Assembly (NCBI GenBank): GCA_029204225.1
Contig: MU831893.1
Location: 1 to 64,000 of the forward strand
Length of the DNA stretch: 64,000 nucleotides
Source: Diphasiastrum complanatum
Lineage: Eukaryota > Streptophyta > Lycopodiopsida > Lycopodiales > Lycopodiaceae
Reading direction: 5' to 3'
Under the pieces are notes generated by a model. It was not told where the DNA came from, did no database searches, and worked only from the letters and a program-made list of their open reading frames with translations. How positions within the stretch are numbered: the first letter of the stretch is position 1; every line of letters begins with the position of its first letter. The position numbers and the translations under genes are program-made. Positions 1 to 11,071 of this stretch are shown here, piece by piece.

Positions 1-905
1 TTTTAAGCTTCCCCCTCTACCCCCAAATTCCAACAAAGATCAACTCACCACCAAGGCACACAACTATCGAAGATCAGCCTAAAGATACCGTGGTAGCAGA
101 TATTGCCAAAGAGGCTCTAGACACTCAAGGGAAAGAAATTATCATTCTTGATCAAGGAGAAGGGTCGCCCATGCACACCTATACGGGATACCCTGATTGT
201 GTTGCCATGCTCCGCAACTGAAATCAAAGGCAAGGAAGAACAGATCATCGAGCAGCTGGCACCCCAACCCATATGGTGCAACGTCCTCTTCAAGGATGCC
301 AAAAAGATCCTGGAGGAATATTTTCCCCACTATCTACCCATCCCTAGGCGAGCAACGTGGCCCAGAAAACAGGAGGATGCCAATGGACCACCAAACTGGC
401 CCATCATTCCAAACTCCAGGACTTGGAAGCACCAAGCAAATTTCTAGTACGCCTTGGAGCAGTTTCATCACAGACACCACCAATCGGTTGATTCCACGGT
501 GCGGCAAGCGATGCTCAACTGCAAGGAGCTTACTTTCCTTAGTACTCTCGAATTCCATTGGGATCGCTCCTTGGGTCCCTTGTTTTTTGATCCCAACATC
601 CCTTTCCCTAGTCTCAAACGAAAGGACTAGTTTACCATGGCAAGAATTTATTACCGAGCAGCAATGACGACATCCCAACATGCAGCTCGAGTGGAAGAGT
701 GGCAACGCTCCCAATGGTTGCCCCATAGCTCCCATGTGTTCGGGCCTCTCAAGGATGACAACACTATACGAGCCCAAGCATTGGAGGGTTACAGAAAACT
801 CATCCAGGAAATCCACAAGACCAATGAAGCGCAGGACGCCGAGCTGTAGGAAGCCCTATTCAAGTGAATTGCCATGGGACTGGCAACCATTTAGCAGTGG
901 GGGAG
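1..905 (+). pseudogene. unrecognised degenerate coding stretch, probably retroelement-derived
   Basis: Short open stretches on the plus strand lie at about 148-447 and 637-849, in different frames and separated by stops. I recognise no domain. The stretch ends in a purine-rich run (894-905, GTGGGGGAG) followed by TGTGGGGGCC, which looks like a polypurine tract next to an LTR start. If so, this is the 3' end of an old LTR-element body whose LTR was cut after about 50 bp by element E at 957. The retroelement reading is inference from that boundary alone. Confidence 0.3.
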
Positions 906-956
906 TGTGGGGGCCGGAATACAAGGCCAAGGGGCATTTCAATGGAGCTTGGGAGA

Positions 957-1493
957 TGTTGTAAAGCTATCTTCATAAGCTTTACTTCCGGCGTCACTAG
1001 CGCTAGCATTGTTTTTGGCGCCAGCAGCGCCCCTGTTGCTCCCGGCGCCAACGGCGCCAGTGCCACTGTGACCAAAATCCAGCCGGTGCCAAGTTCCTAT
1101 GGCTAAAAATCTTTGATTGGTTCTAGCGAAGTCCAGAGAGCTCAGATCGATGTGCAATCCCCTCACACGATCTAGGCATGATTAAAAGAAACCTGGGGAT
1201 CAATAAAATCTAGAGAGAGAAAATGACTTTCTAGAAAGAGAAAATTCTAGAGAGAGAAAAATGTGCTTTACCAGCCTGGGTAGAGTGCTTGGTATGAGGG
1301 GGGGGGTGCCGAATCCCACCAATACTATAGGGGAGTACGGGTTGTGACTCAGGACGAGCTCCAACCAAGTCTCAGCCTCCCTTGCTAGAATGTTGTCATG
1401 GCTCTCGCCTTCGCATGCTAGCGCCCCGGAGACTAGGGTCGGTCACACACTTGAAATGTAACCTTCTTAGATTTATCAATAAAGTGGGATTTA
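957..1493 (+). repeat. 5' LTR of element E, 3'-truncated
   Basis: It begins TGTTGTAAAGC and matches 32018 onward and 2583 onward. Its first 120 bp are dense in GGCGCC palindromes. It ends at about ATAAAGTGGGATTT, where the match to the B LTR stops and internal sequence begins. Confidence 0.7.
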
Positions 1494-2545
1494 TCAAATA
1501 AGTGGACGGAAACTATCACACACACCTCTCTCTTGGGGCAAATTTTGAATGAAAGTTGATCAAAACGGGGGCAAATTCAAGGTGACCTAGCCATACTCAC
1601 ACGAGGAGACTGGCGAACTTTGGACCTACTAAGTTGACAAGTTTTTGTTGTGGAAAGGAAAGCTTGTTATAGGCTTTCTCTGGACCGGCAATGATGAGGA
1701 AACATATGAGTACGCTGGCTTGTGTTACGTGTAAGGCAGCTGAGCTGATCAATGAAGAAACTGTGAAAGTTGAGTCTTGCATGAGAGACTTGGTATTTAG
1801 AACGGACACTAAGGGACAGTTCGCGTTGAGATCGGACTAGTGCAAGCTCTTGGTGCACGTGTCTGATTCAAAGAGAGCTACTTGAAGCCAAGCTCGATGT
1901 ACACTTCTTGTTTTGACTGTGAGGCAACTGACCAATGATGGAATTGTGAAAGTCAAGTTGCGCGACGGACATGGTGCTTCAAACAAACGCAAAGAGATAG
2001 TTCGTATGCGGATCAAACTGGTGCGACCCTTCGGCTTTCCACGAGGTCAATGGTTACATTTGGGCTGATTCAAAGAGCTACTTCAAGCTAAGTGAGAGGT
2101 GCATTGCGGAGTACTCAATCTTTGCCTACCTTAAAGAGCCAAGATGGAAAAGTATCAAGATCAGGCTGGGACAAGGAGAGAAATCAAGGTGCAGAAGCAA
2201 CAAGGCACGGAGTGGTCCATAAAGTGGGCAATCAAACGATAAGTCCTTTGGCTCAGGGAGCCTTGATACCTGTGCGGAACTGATTAAATCTGGAGCTCAG
2301 AGAGCTCAACACAAAGTGCATCAAGGACAAATCAGGACCTCAAAGGAGTTCCCAAATCTACGCTTTTCCCAGACAAAGAGATATTTTCAAGTTATGTAAT
2401 TTTTCAGTACAAAGAGCTGAGCCTCCGACTTGTGGTGTGCCAACTTCAATGTTAATAAAAAGTGGCCAGTAAATTGAGTATTGTGCCAAGTAGCTTAAAT
2501 GTATAGTTATTTTAATTGGGAGACACCTTTACTTTAATCTGACAT

Positions 2546-2582
2546 CTGATGAGGACATCAGATTTTATAAAGGTGGGGTGGA
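2546..2582 (+). promoter_or_regulatory. hairpin and polypurine tract of element E
   Basis: An 8-bp perfect stem (ATCTGATG / CATCAGAT, loop AGGA) lies at 2544-2563. It is followed by the purine run AAAGGTGGGGTGGA directly before the LTR start at 2583. Element A has the same hairpin core at 28881-28896 before its own polypurine tract. The tract would prime plus-strand DNA synthesis (known for LTR elements). A role for the hairpin is inference. Confidence 0.55.
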
Positions 2583-3187
2583 TGTTGTAAAGCTATCTTC
2601 ATAAGCTTTACTTCCGGCGCCACTGGCACCAGCATTGTCCTCGGCGCCAGTAGCGCCCCTGCTGCTCTTGGCGCCAACGGTGCTGGCACCACTCCCGGCA
2701 ACACTGTGACCAGAATCTTGCCGGCGCCAAGTTCCTATGGCTAAAAATCTTTGATCGGTTCTAGCGAAGTCCAGAGAGCTCAGATCGATGTGCAATAACC
2801 TCACACGATCTAGGCATGATTAAAGGAAGCCTGGGGATCAGTAAAATCTAGAGAGAGAAAATGACTTTTTAGAAAGAGAAAATCCTAGAGAGAGAAAAAC
2901 GTGCATTACCAGCCTGGGTAGAGTGGTTGGTATGAGGGGGGGTGCCGAATCCCACCAATGCTATAGGGGAGTGCGGGTTGCGACTCAGGACGAGCTCCAA
3001 CCAAGTCTCAGCCTCCCTTGCTGGAATGTTGTCATGGCTCTTGCCTTGGCATGCTAGCGCGCCGGAGACTAGGGTCGGTCACAGATTTGAAATGTAACCT
3101 TCTCAAATTTATCAATAATGTGGGATTTTTCTCAAACTGACTCTGATTACCTTCTGGGTTTCAGTGTTCGGTAAAAGCGCCAGTTGT
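2583..3187 (+). repeat. 3' LTR of element E, truncated
   Basis: The copy begins TGTTGTAAAGC right after the polypurine tract and follows the B LTR (32018-33236) for about 600 bp, including the CCTGGGTAGAG and AGACTAGGGTCGG stretches. It then breaks off at about GCGCCAGTTGTC. Copia coding sequence starts immediately, so the last half of the LTR is missing. Confidence 0.7.
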
Positions 3188-3191
3188 CAAA

Positions 3192-4292
3192 AGTCTTTAT
3201 GGACTCAAGCAAGCACCAAGATCATGGTATTCAAGACTTAATTCTTTCCTTATCTCACTAGGATTTACTCTTAGTGACTATGATCCTTCCATGTATCTAA
3301 AGTTTGTTGATAGTAATATTGTCATTCTTCTAATTTATGTTGATGACATTATTCTTTGTGGAAGTTGTATCAAGCTAGTTGATGAAACTAAACTAGCACT
3401 TGGATGTGAGTTTAAAATGCAAGATCTAGGAGAAATACATTACATCCTAGGCCTAGAGATTGATTTTTATGAAAATCATGTTTTTATATGCCAATCTAGA
3501 TATGCTCACTCTTTGCTGAAAAAATTCCATATGGAAAATTCTAAGAGCATAGATACTCCAATGGAGCAAATTGTAAAATATCCTAATAAAGGTGATGAAA
3601 GATCCTTTGGGGACATCACACTTTTTAGGAGTCTTGTAGGCTCCTTGATTTGGCTTGCCATTACTAGGCGTTTTTGTGTGCACAAATTGATTCAATTTAT
3701 GCAAGATCCTAAGATTCATCATTGGAAGATGGCCAAGAGGATTCTAAGATTTGTATCTTAATCTTGTGATTATGGTCTACTTTATAAAAGTGAAGATCTA
3801 TCCATTGTTAGCTACTCGGATTTGGATTTTACAAGTGGCAAGATGGATCGAAAGTCTATTAGTGCATACACTATCTTTCTTGGAGGCAATCTAATATCTT
3901 GGCTTTCCAAAAAGCAAGATACTATATCTCTCTCTTCATGTGAGGCCGAGTACAAAGCACTCAGTACAACCTCCAAAGAGGTGCTTCGGATCAAGAGATT
4001 ATTACTGGAGCTAAAGTGCATCAAGGAAGATGATCTACCAATGATCAAGTGTGATAATATCTCGGCCCAAGATCTTGCCAATAATCCCATATTTCATGCA
4101 AGAAGCAAGCATATAGAAGTGGCACACCATTTTCTGAGAGAAAAGCTTATTGGAGGAGAAATCTATTTGGAGCATGTCAACTCGTCCTCTTGTATTGCCG
4201 ATCTACTCACCAAGCCTTTGAGCAAAAGTACTTTCATCAAGCATAGATCTAATCTTGGAGTTATATCAAGATCAATGTTCAAATATTCATAG
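3192..4292 (+). pseudogene. Ty1/copia reverse transcriptase and RNase H fragment (remnant C)
   Basis: One frame reads from the RT motif SLYGLKQAPRSWY through the catalytic YVDD (in LLIYVDDIILCG) to the RNase H region with CEAEYKAL and the tail FHARSKHIEVAHHFLRE, HRSNLG. A single in-frame TAA at 3759-3761 splits it into two open pieces of 156 residues each (3291-3761 and 3822-4292). The gag, protease, integrase and N-terminal RT parts are missing because the fragment abuts the truncated LTR of element E. The protein resembles the Copia-1/2/3 clade of this window but is clearly diverged. It is inactive. Confidence 0.9.
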
Positions 4293-4310
4293 ATAATTTT
4301 TTAGGAGGAG

Positions 4311-5044
4311 TGTGAAGAATTGAAATAGATTATCTATGTTAGATATAGGGGTCTTATGTTTTTTATATCAAGCATCTAGGTGTAGGATGTTGATAGGACC
4401 AAATTTGGCATAGATGGCAAATTACCCATTTCCACTTGTAATGCCACTATTTAGCCAAAATAGAGTAAGAGGCTAAACTCATGCCAATTAGAGTGTAGAC
4501 AAGTGTAATACTTTTGTTTGATGAAATTTAAGAGGTCCAATAGGATTTAGAGGTGGAACCTTGAGGGGTCCAATAGAATTTGAGGTTTGCTTGAAAATGG
4601 TCCAATAGAAACTAGAGGTGAATGGATCAATGGTCCAATAGGATTAAGAGGTGGCAAAAGTGTGGTCCAATCATATTTAAGCATAGTGGTAGCTCGTGGA
4701 TCTACTAGTATCATTGTACTTCTCATTTGGATCTAATTGATTTTTAGATTGAGTGGATTTTGTGAGTAACTGGTTTTCTAGCTTTCTCTCTCTACCCGAG
4801 AGCTCATGATGATTTTCTCTCTCTACCCAAGGAGAGTAGCTTGTTTTTACTTAGATTATTTTTGGAACACTTCCCACACGTGTGAGTGAGAGTTGGAAGT
4901 GATTGAATGCATGTAGTACTGTGTTTTTGCCATAGAATCAAAGATAGATCTTGAATCTCAATCTAGTCTTGATCTTGGTGCATCTACACACCTTAGGAGA
5001 TCACAAGTACATGTTGTGGACAGTCCACACGTGTGAATTTAACA
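4311..5044 (+). repeat. 3' LTR of copia remnant C
   Basis: It starts TGTGAAGAATTG directly after a purine run (TTAGGAGGAG, 4301-4310) and 18 bp after the pol stop. Two copies of TCTCTCTCTACCC lie near 4790 and 4825, an arrangement shared with LTR G. The palindrome CACACGTGTG occurs at 4875-4884 and 5026-5035. The 3' end (AACA at 5041-5044) is a guess because there is no second LTR for comparison. Confidence 0.6.
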
Positions 5045-5679
5045 TGATATTGTCATAAAAATGAACAAATTTGAACCATCGAGATGTCCTTTGAGCAAAC
5101 CTAGGCTAGAACTAGAGGCCACTTTGAAACTGGATTCAATATAATGAGCCTACATCAAGCTAGAATTTGGAATTGGAAAAGGCCTTTCTTTAAGTGCAAA
5201 TGCGGTGAAAAATGTAGAAAAAATTCCTCTATTGTTTGATTTGACCACGCTATCTGGTACATGATGATGATGAACAACCTTGCCAAGTTTTTCCTTGGTG
5301 CCTCTCTACAGAATCAACTTAATGCTTTTTTCCTTTGGCTGCGTAAACCTGCTAGAGATGTTGTCAAAGCTCATCTTACCTCAAACTTTAGAATATCCAA
5401 GAAATTGAACGCCTTTTTAAAAAGTCCAGCTTTTCTACCTTACCAGATAAATACTTCTAGAATACGAATAAAAAGACAAGTTCCTTCAATTTGAATAATC
5501 CAAGTTCGGTCATAACAGGCAGTGGCAACAACAAGAAGAGGAAATACTTTCCAAGTAAATGCAATGAGGGACAAAGAAGTGGTGGAAAAGAGGATCTTCC
5601 TATCAGAAAGCTAAATTTTTACCGTGATTGATCCATGTGCAAGAAGAAATAGAAGAAATAAGATTATTGGAGGTCATTT
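5045..5679. other. no confident gene; possible 5' part of the downstream RT remnant
   Basis: An open stretch at 5261-5494 (+) ends about 190 bp before the Penelope-like reading frame. It could be its degenerate N-terminal part, but nothing in it is recognisable. Confidence 0.3.
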
Positions 5680-7660
5680 GTGCAATTGGTAGATGACGAT
5701 TGGTGGTTAGAAAGACAAAGGGAAGATGTTTTCCATTTATGGTATTACAATAGATGCTTTGAGAGTCTTAATGTCAAGCAACTATATTCTGAGACTTTAC
5801 TTCATATATTTGGTCATACTGATGATATCTTTGGGCAAATTGTGTTTGGTTGGATTTATTTTCTACACTTGAAGCAAGAATGGTACAAGCCCATTCATGT
5901 CCTTTGCGATTTCAATATTGATGATATTCCTCCTTGTATTTATTTGAATACTAAACGCTTTAAAGGGTTTATCATTGAAAATTTTGGACATGTGATATCT
6001 ATGGATACGAAAATATTTAGTAACAAGTTTTTAAAAAACTGCCTGAACAAAGGACTTAATCACATCCCTTTACAACAATCAAATATTAATGAGGTTGCTT
6101 TGGAGCTTTACCATGGATGGTTTAAATTGGCTAAGTTTTTACCTATATATCAGAACATTGATAATGACCACATTATGGAGCATGCCCTCATTTGTAAACA
6201 TGTTGTAACAAACTTCTTAAGAAAAACTAAATGGCTACACGACAATAGCATGACAAGAAACAATTTAAAGAACGTTGTTGATGAACATGACTGGATTACT
6301 ACCAATCTATATGTTAATGGTGTGGATAAGGCCCAACATAACTCTTGTTCATGTGCATAAACTTTGTTAGAAATCTAGCTTTACAAGGACTATCTAGTCA
6401 TGACTTTGCCCCTTTTCCTAAGCATGGTAGCAATACCATTAATAATGCTATGGTAATTATTAAACATACCTTTTCGGATATCATACCTGATTATATGATA
6501 GGGAAAGAAGAATTACCTTTTCTACTCTGTACCTTTAAGGCACATAAAAACACCTGCTGATGGATTATAGACGCACATGACTGCTACTTTTCTAAGGTGG
6601 CCATTCCTTTCTGGAGCTCTTGGTATTTTGTCGCCTCTCCTCATGGAGGGTGCAGGCCTTAAGGCACACTCATACTAGAGTTACCTAAATGTGGATACCA
6701 ACCTATTTTGGCAATGCAACTCATCCACTAAATTTTACCTTAATGTGCCTAGTAAAATTACTGCTATGAGATCTACTGATTTTTCTAAATGCTATGAAAA
6801 TATCCCTCTAAATGGCGCGGATGGGCTAAAAACTGTCATACGTAAAATGATACTATACGCAGTCAAATTTTGAAAGAATGATAATCTTGCATATAAATAG
6901 AAACCTGACAGTGGTAAATTCAAATGGAAATGGGTAAACAAACCCAATAATAAATGGATTCCTATGGATAGATTACTATTCAGCCAGTGGAATGATTTAT
7001 TGATTGATAACTGCATTGTGAGACTAGGAAATAGGACTTGGAAACAAGTTTGTGGTAGTCCTATGGGCTTTGCTTGTTCACCCTCTTGGTGTAATTGGTA
7101 TTTGTCATTTTATAAATTAGTTTTTTAAAGAGACTTGCCAAACTTGGCAAAACAGAATACTTACGTGCTTTCAAATATACCTTTCAGTATATTGATGACA
7201 TTTGTTTTATCAACAATCCGGATGCTATGATATTTTTGGATAAAGATCAGCCACGTACCATTGATAATGCTAAATGGATCTACCCTTTGGAATATTTGAC
7301 CATTAAAGATGAGGGTACTTGTGATAATTTGGTTAACTTTTTGAGTATTACTACTACCTTTTATTTTGTTTCAACTTTCATATGAAAAAGTTCGATAAAA
7401 GAAAGGATCTTCCTTTTCCTTTTTTCTAGTATATCCACTTAGCATCCAATAGACCGATATTTAACTCTTATAAAGTTATTATTTCTCAGATTGTTGCTGC
7501 AATGTACTGCTGTAGAAACCATGATGCTTTTATTAATGAAGTCAAAAACATCGTTATTACATTTCAAAGGAATGGATTTATGATAGGGAAGCTATACGAG
7601 ATCACCAATAATATATTCTTACACAATATTTTCCCTAGAGTGATGTTTACATTACCAACA
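5680..7660 (+). pseudogene. Penelope-like reverse transcriptase, degenerate
   Basis: The frame is pieced over several frameshifts and stops: 5680-6360, then 6345-6560, then 6691-7126, then about 7127-7383, then 7384 on. Motifs appear in the order expected of a Penelope-like RT. LNKGLNHIPLQQ near 6050 is the N-terminal conserved block. RSTDFSKCYENIPL near 6770 is the first catalytic Asp region. QVCGSPMGFACSP is near 7050, and QYIDDICF carries the catalytic YIDD at 7188-7199. IYPLEYLTI, then KFDKRKDLPFPF and YKVIISQIVA near 7390-7500, are thumb-region blocks seen in this class. No GIY-YIG endonuclease is visible downstream. Assignment rests on motif recall. A related non-LTR or selfish plasmid RT is the main alternative. 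It is inactive. Confidence 0.6.
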
Positions 7661-7730
7661 AATGCCGATTTTCTCTTGTAGGCAGTTAGCACTCCATCTC
7701 AGGGGTGCTAATTGTGGGTACGGTTGGTGG

Positions 7731-7732
<2 letters not shown>

Positions 7733-7770
<38 letters not shown>
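7733..7770. repeat. (TC)n microsatellite
   Basis: Uninterrupted TC dinucleotides for about 38 bp, just downstream of the RT remnant. Confidence 0.95.
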
Positions 7771-7772
<2 letters not shown>

Positions 7773-9291
7773 GGGCTCTATTATATGATAACTACATGAT
7801 ATATACGCTTTGAAACATCATGGAATTGGTTCTCTCTTATGATACCAAACTGATTAAAATACCCTTGCATGGGTTGGTTTCATATTGAATATACTTATTC
7901 TATGCATAAGTAATGTGGCTGGCCACCCTACAAATGTGCTGATTGCCTCGCTGATGGTCTTTGATAATGATAAGTATTGAGCATATGATAATGGTAATAG
8001 ACGTGTATGAATGTACGAGTACTATCACTGCATGTGATGGCATATAGCTATAACTGCTAATGCTTCTATGAAGCACTAATGGTAATGATAACTATGAGCA
8101 CTATGATAACCATTGCAACTAATGCCTTCTATCGTTTGTTGGAAATTCAAGGTGATGAGATACTATCATGACATGATAATACTTTAAACCTCTTGTGATG
8201 AGTTATGCTTGACTGATTCATTTATTGTCTTGGGAACGTGATAAGGATTATAAGAATGCTACACATGCGTTAACCTAGTTCTTTCAGTTTGAATACATTA
8301 GTACATAAGGAGGATATCGCTTTAGTTGAGGAAGATGGGTAGCTCGCAGGAAATGTCGTCATCTCATAACCATGTACGAATCCATATTTTTACACTGATG
8401 CAATGTGCGGGAATCTTTAAAAATGCACATACGACGCAACATAGACGTCTGGACATGGTAAAAATGATTGGTTATATGTGATCTCTACAGGCTTGTGTTT
8501 CTTACTCTTGTCATATGAGGGTTGAGTCGAATATGATATATGCAAGGCATGAAGGTATAAAATGTAAAATGGCAAGTGAAGGTGGGCTATATTGCTGGTT
8601 TCTGGATCTGACTATGGTAGGCTTGTATCGCATGGATTTGCCCAATCCACAACGTGCTTAGACTCCTAACTACCTTCCTAGGACGTCTTTGGGGCTAGCA
8701 CACCCGGTCAACCAACCAAGCAAGGTCCATCACTATATATTTGCTCATTTTGGAGCCATAATCATTAAGTAAGTTTGGAGAGTTTTCTATCAAGCTTGTG
8801 TAATCTCTCCTTTAGCTTGCAAATGTTTGTGTCTAATTGCTCATGTACTTCGTTTTCAGGCTAGAGGCCATACTACAGGCTGTAGTTCACACATGTACTG
8901 AAGGCCCTTCATGATCAGAGCATTTGCATCTTGCTTTAGATTGGTCTTGCTTGTTAGATCAAGATTTTTGGCATTTCCTCAAGGACTAATGTTGGAGGCC
9001 AGCAAATATGCGTAACAGCCTAGTGATTTTTTTAAAGTGTATTTCTGTGAAACCTTAACAGCCACAATATCACACCTGCATTTATTATTTCAAGATTTGG
9101 AGAAGTAATAAATGTGCAATGCATCATTACTATTTTTAGACACAACCAAAAGTGCATTACACTTTGTAAGGTACTTTTGCTATTATTAGAAAGTATTTTT
9201 AGAAACCTAAAATCATAAATTTACTATTTTTAGTAAATCTCGGGTTATTTTTAGCAACAAAAAAAAAAATCAACGATTGTCACGGCAGGGG
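7771..9291. other. AT-rich stretch without a recognisable gene
   Basis: No open frame of note on either strand. GATAA and TGATAA words recur between 7770 and 8200. From 8650 to 9250 the sequence becomes AT-rich, with ATTTTTAG words. I see no conserved family here. Confidence 0.5.
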
Positions 9292-9313
9292 AAGGCCCCC
9301 GCCCGGGGGCCTT
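9292..9313. repeat. GC-rich perfect hairpin
   Basis: A 10-bp arm AAGGCCCCCG and its exact complement CGGGGGCCTT are separated by two bases, inside very AT-rich DNA and preceded by a run of A. The same kind of island is found near 16425 and 31869. Confidence 0.7.
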
Positions 9314-11071
9314 ACCCTATACAAACAGTCACCCTTGTGGATTAAATATATCATCCATTCAAGGTCCTAAAACTCACTAAATTATTAACATCTCTCACAA
9401 GCATTACTTACACGGTTACACCCTTTGTCCTTTGACCATATCTTTTTTGTAAAATCCGCCTCACGAATTTTCTTTCCACATATTCATTGTGTTTCCGTGT
9501 TGATTTATTCACATCTTCTAATATATGCATGAGAGGCCTTGGGCATTTTTTGGGGCAATACGTCCACAAACGGAACATATATGTGGGTACTAGTATGTCG
9601 CAACTTTATCAATGTGGAGCTTTCGGACCTATTTCATGGCTATATAGCTATGCATGGAACTTCCATGCACATTCAAAAAGTGGATTTTCCTTGCAAATCT
9701 TGGACCAATGCTATGCTGATGCAAGAAAAACTTTCCGTGTACAAATCCAATGTAATTTTTTTTTTGCCAAAGTCCATCATTGTGATAATGGAAACTATAA
9801 CTCATTTTCTTATCTTGCTACTACCATGGCTTGACAAAAGGAATTGTAGACAATTTCCTTAATATGCCTCTAAATGTGCATTATCTAGTTTAAAATGTTA
9901 TGCAAACCCAAGGTCTTCTTGCGTATTTGAAATGGTATATATGTTATTAGGTATACAATATACATTTGTTGTGAAATAAGTCTAGAACTAACTATTTTGA
10001 TAACACCCTGAACACATCAAATTTTTATGCACTGACATTTTTGCACATGATATTTCAGAATTCTTCTTATTCATGATAAATTAGTAAATCCATACATGGT
10101 GCATAATATGAATCACTACAGTTTTCTAAGTTTATTTATGTCAAATAAAGACAAACTGAAATATGGTGAACCAATTCTGAGAACATTTTATGAAAGATTA
10201 AATTATTGCTGTTTTGTAGACATTTTGCTTTGTTCTATGACATCCTGTGAGATTCAAACTCTAACTCTTTCTAGAGTAATTGCAGAAATGGTGCTTCCAG
10301 TTTTTTGAATACAGACTCGCATGCCCTATATGCAAACAGAGGCTCGAGAAAGCAGAAGAAGAAAGGCCCGTAACAGTTCAAATCAAATCATAAGCTGACT
10401 CAGAGAATCAAGATCAACCATCGAATTTGAAAGAACTAGTAAATTGCCCAAGCAACAACAATATACACAATTGTGAAAGCTTTCCAAAGATAGATTTACT
10501 GCTCAATGATGTTAACCATGACAAGGTGAGATCGTGTTGTTGCTGCAGTACGATCAAGTCCAACATCTCAATAGCTTTCTACATAACAGCATCTCTTTGC
10601 GGATAGCTGCAAAATGGGTACACTTTGACGCAATACAGAATAAAGTACATGACATGATGACTTCTACCACATCAATGCAGGTCAATTTGTGAGGCAATAC
10701 ACTCGTTGAAGAGTAGATGAATGGGTGGCACTAAGAGACACTAAGAGATAACACCACTATGAACTGAAATGAATTTTCTCAAACCAATCTTTAAGCTCGG
10801 CATACGATTTAGACTTGAGATGGTTTGCGAACAGACAATCTGCACTCATGATCTTTTGAAGCAAGCGGCATGGGATTTCATATAATGCTATATACTTTTG
10901 CAAAGCCACAGTACCGCCGTTTTGTATTGGAAAAATGTTGAAAGATGAAACCATGCCTCCACTAGAATAAAAGATTATTAGCCGAGGTATTGCGATATGG
11001 CGGTTGATCTCCAAGCTCTATCATGGCTTCAGACTTGGACAACTTTGAAGATCAGTTGGCACCATATCCTA
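9314..11071. other. no confident gene
   Basis: Small open stretches at 9487-9862 (+) overlap in two frames and show no domain. A minus-strand 85-residue open frame at 10757-11014 lies just 3' of the WIP gene on the same strand. It has no feature I recognise and may be 3' UTR or chance. The interval 11015-11071 is 3' flank of the WIP gene. Confidence 0.4.

Larger units (their letters stand above)
957..3187 (+). mobile_element. LTR retroelement E, non-coding, both LTRs truncated
   Basis: Two direct copies of one LTR start TGTTGTAAAGCTATC at 957 and 2583. The same LTR opens element B at 32018. Between them lies a body of about 1.1 kb with no long open frame. Its segment 1499-2208 is nearly identical to 34393-35098 of element B. 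The 5' LTR stops after about 537 bp and jumps directly into the body, so the end of the LTR, the primer site and the leader are deleted. The 3' LTR is cut at about 3187 against copia remnant C. No coding capacity is visible, so the family resembles the large non-autonomous elements called LARDs. Confidence 0.7.

Noticed and set aside
10757-11014. 85-residue minus-strand open frame just 3' of the WIP gene
   Set aside because: No domain, no start context or neighbour support; it fits 3' UTR or chance.
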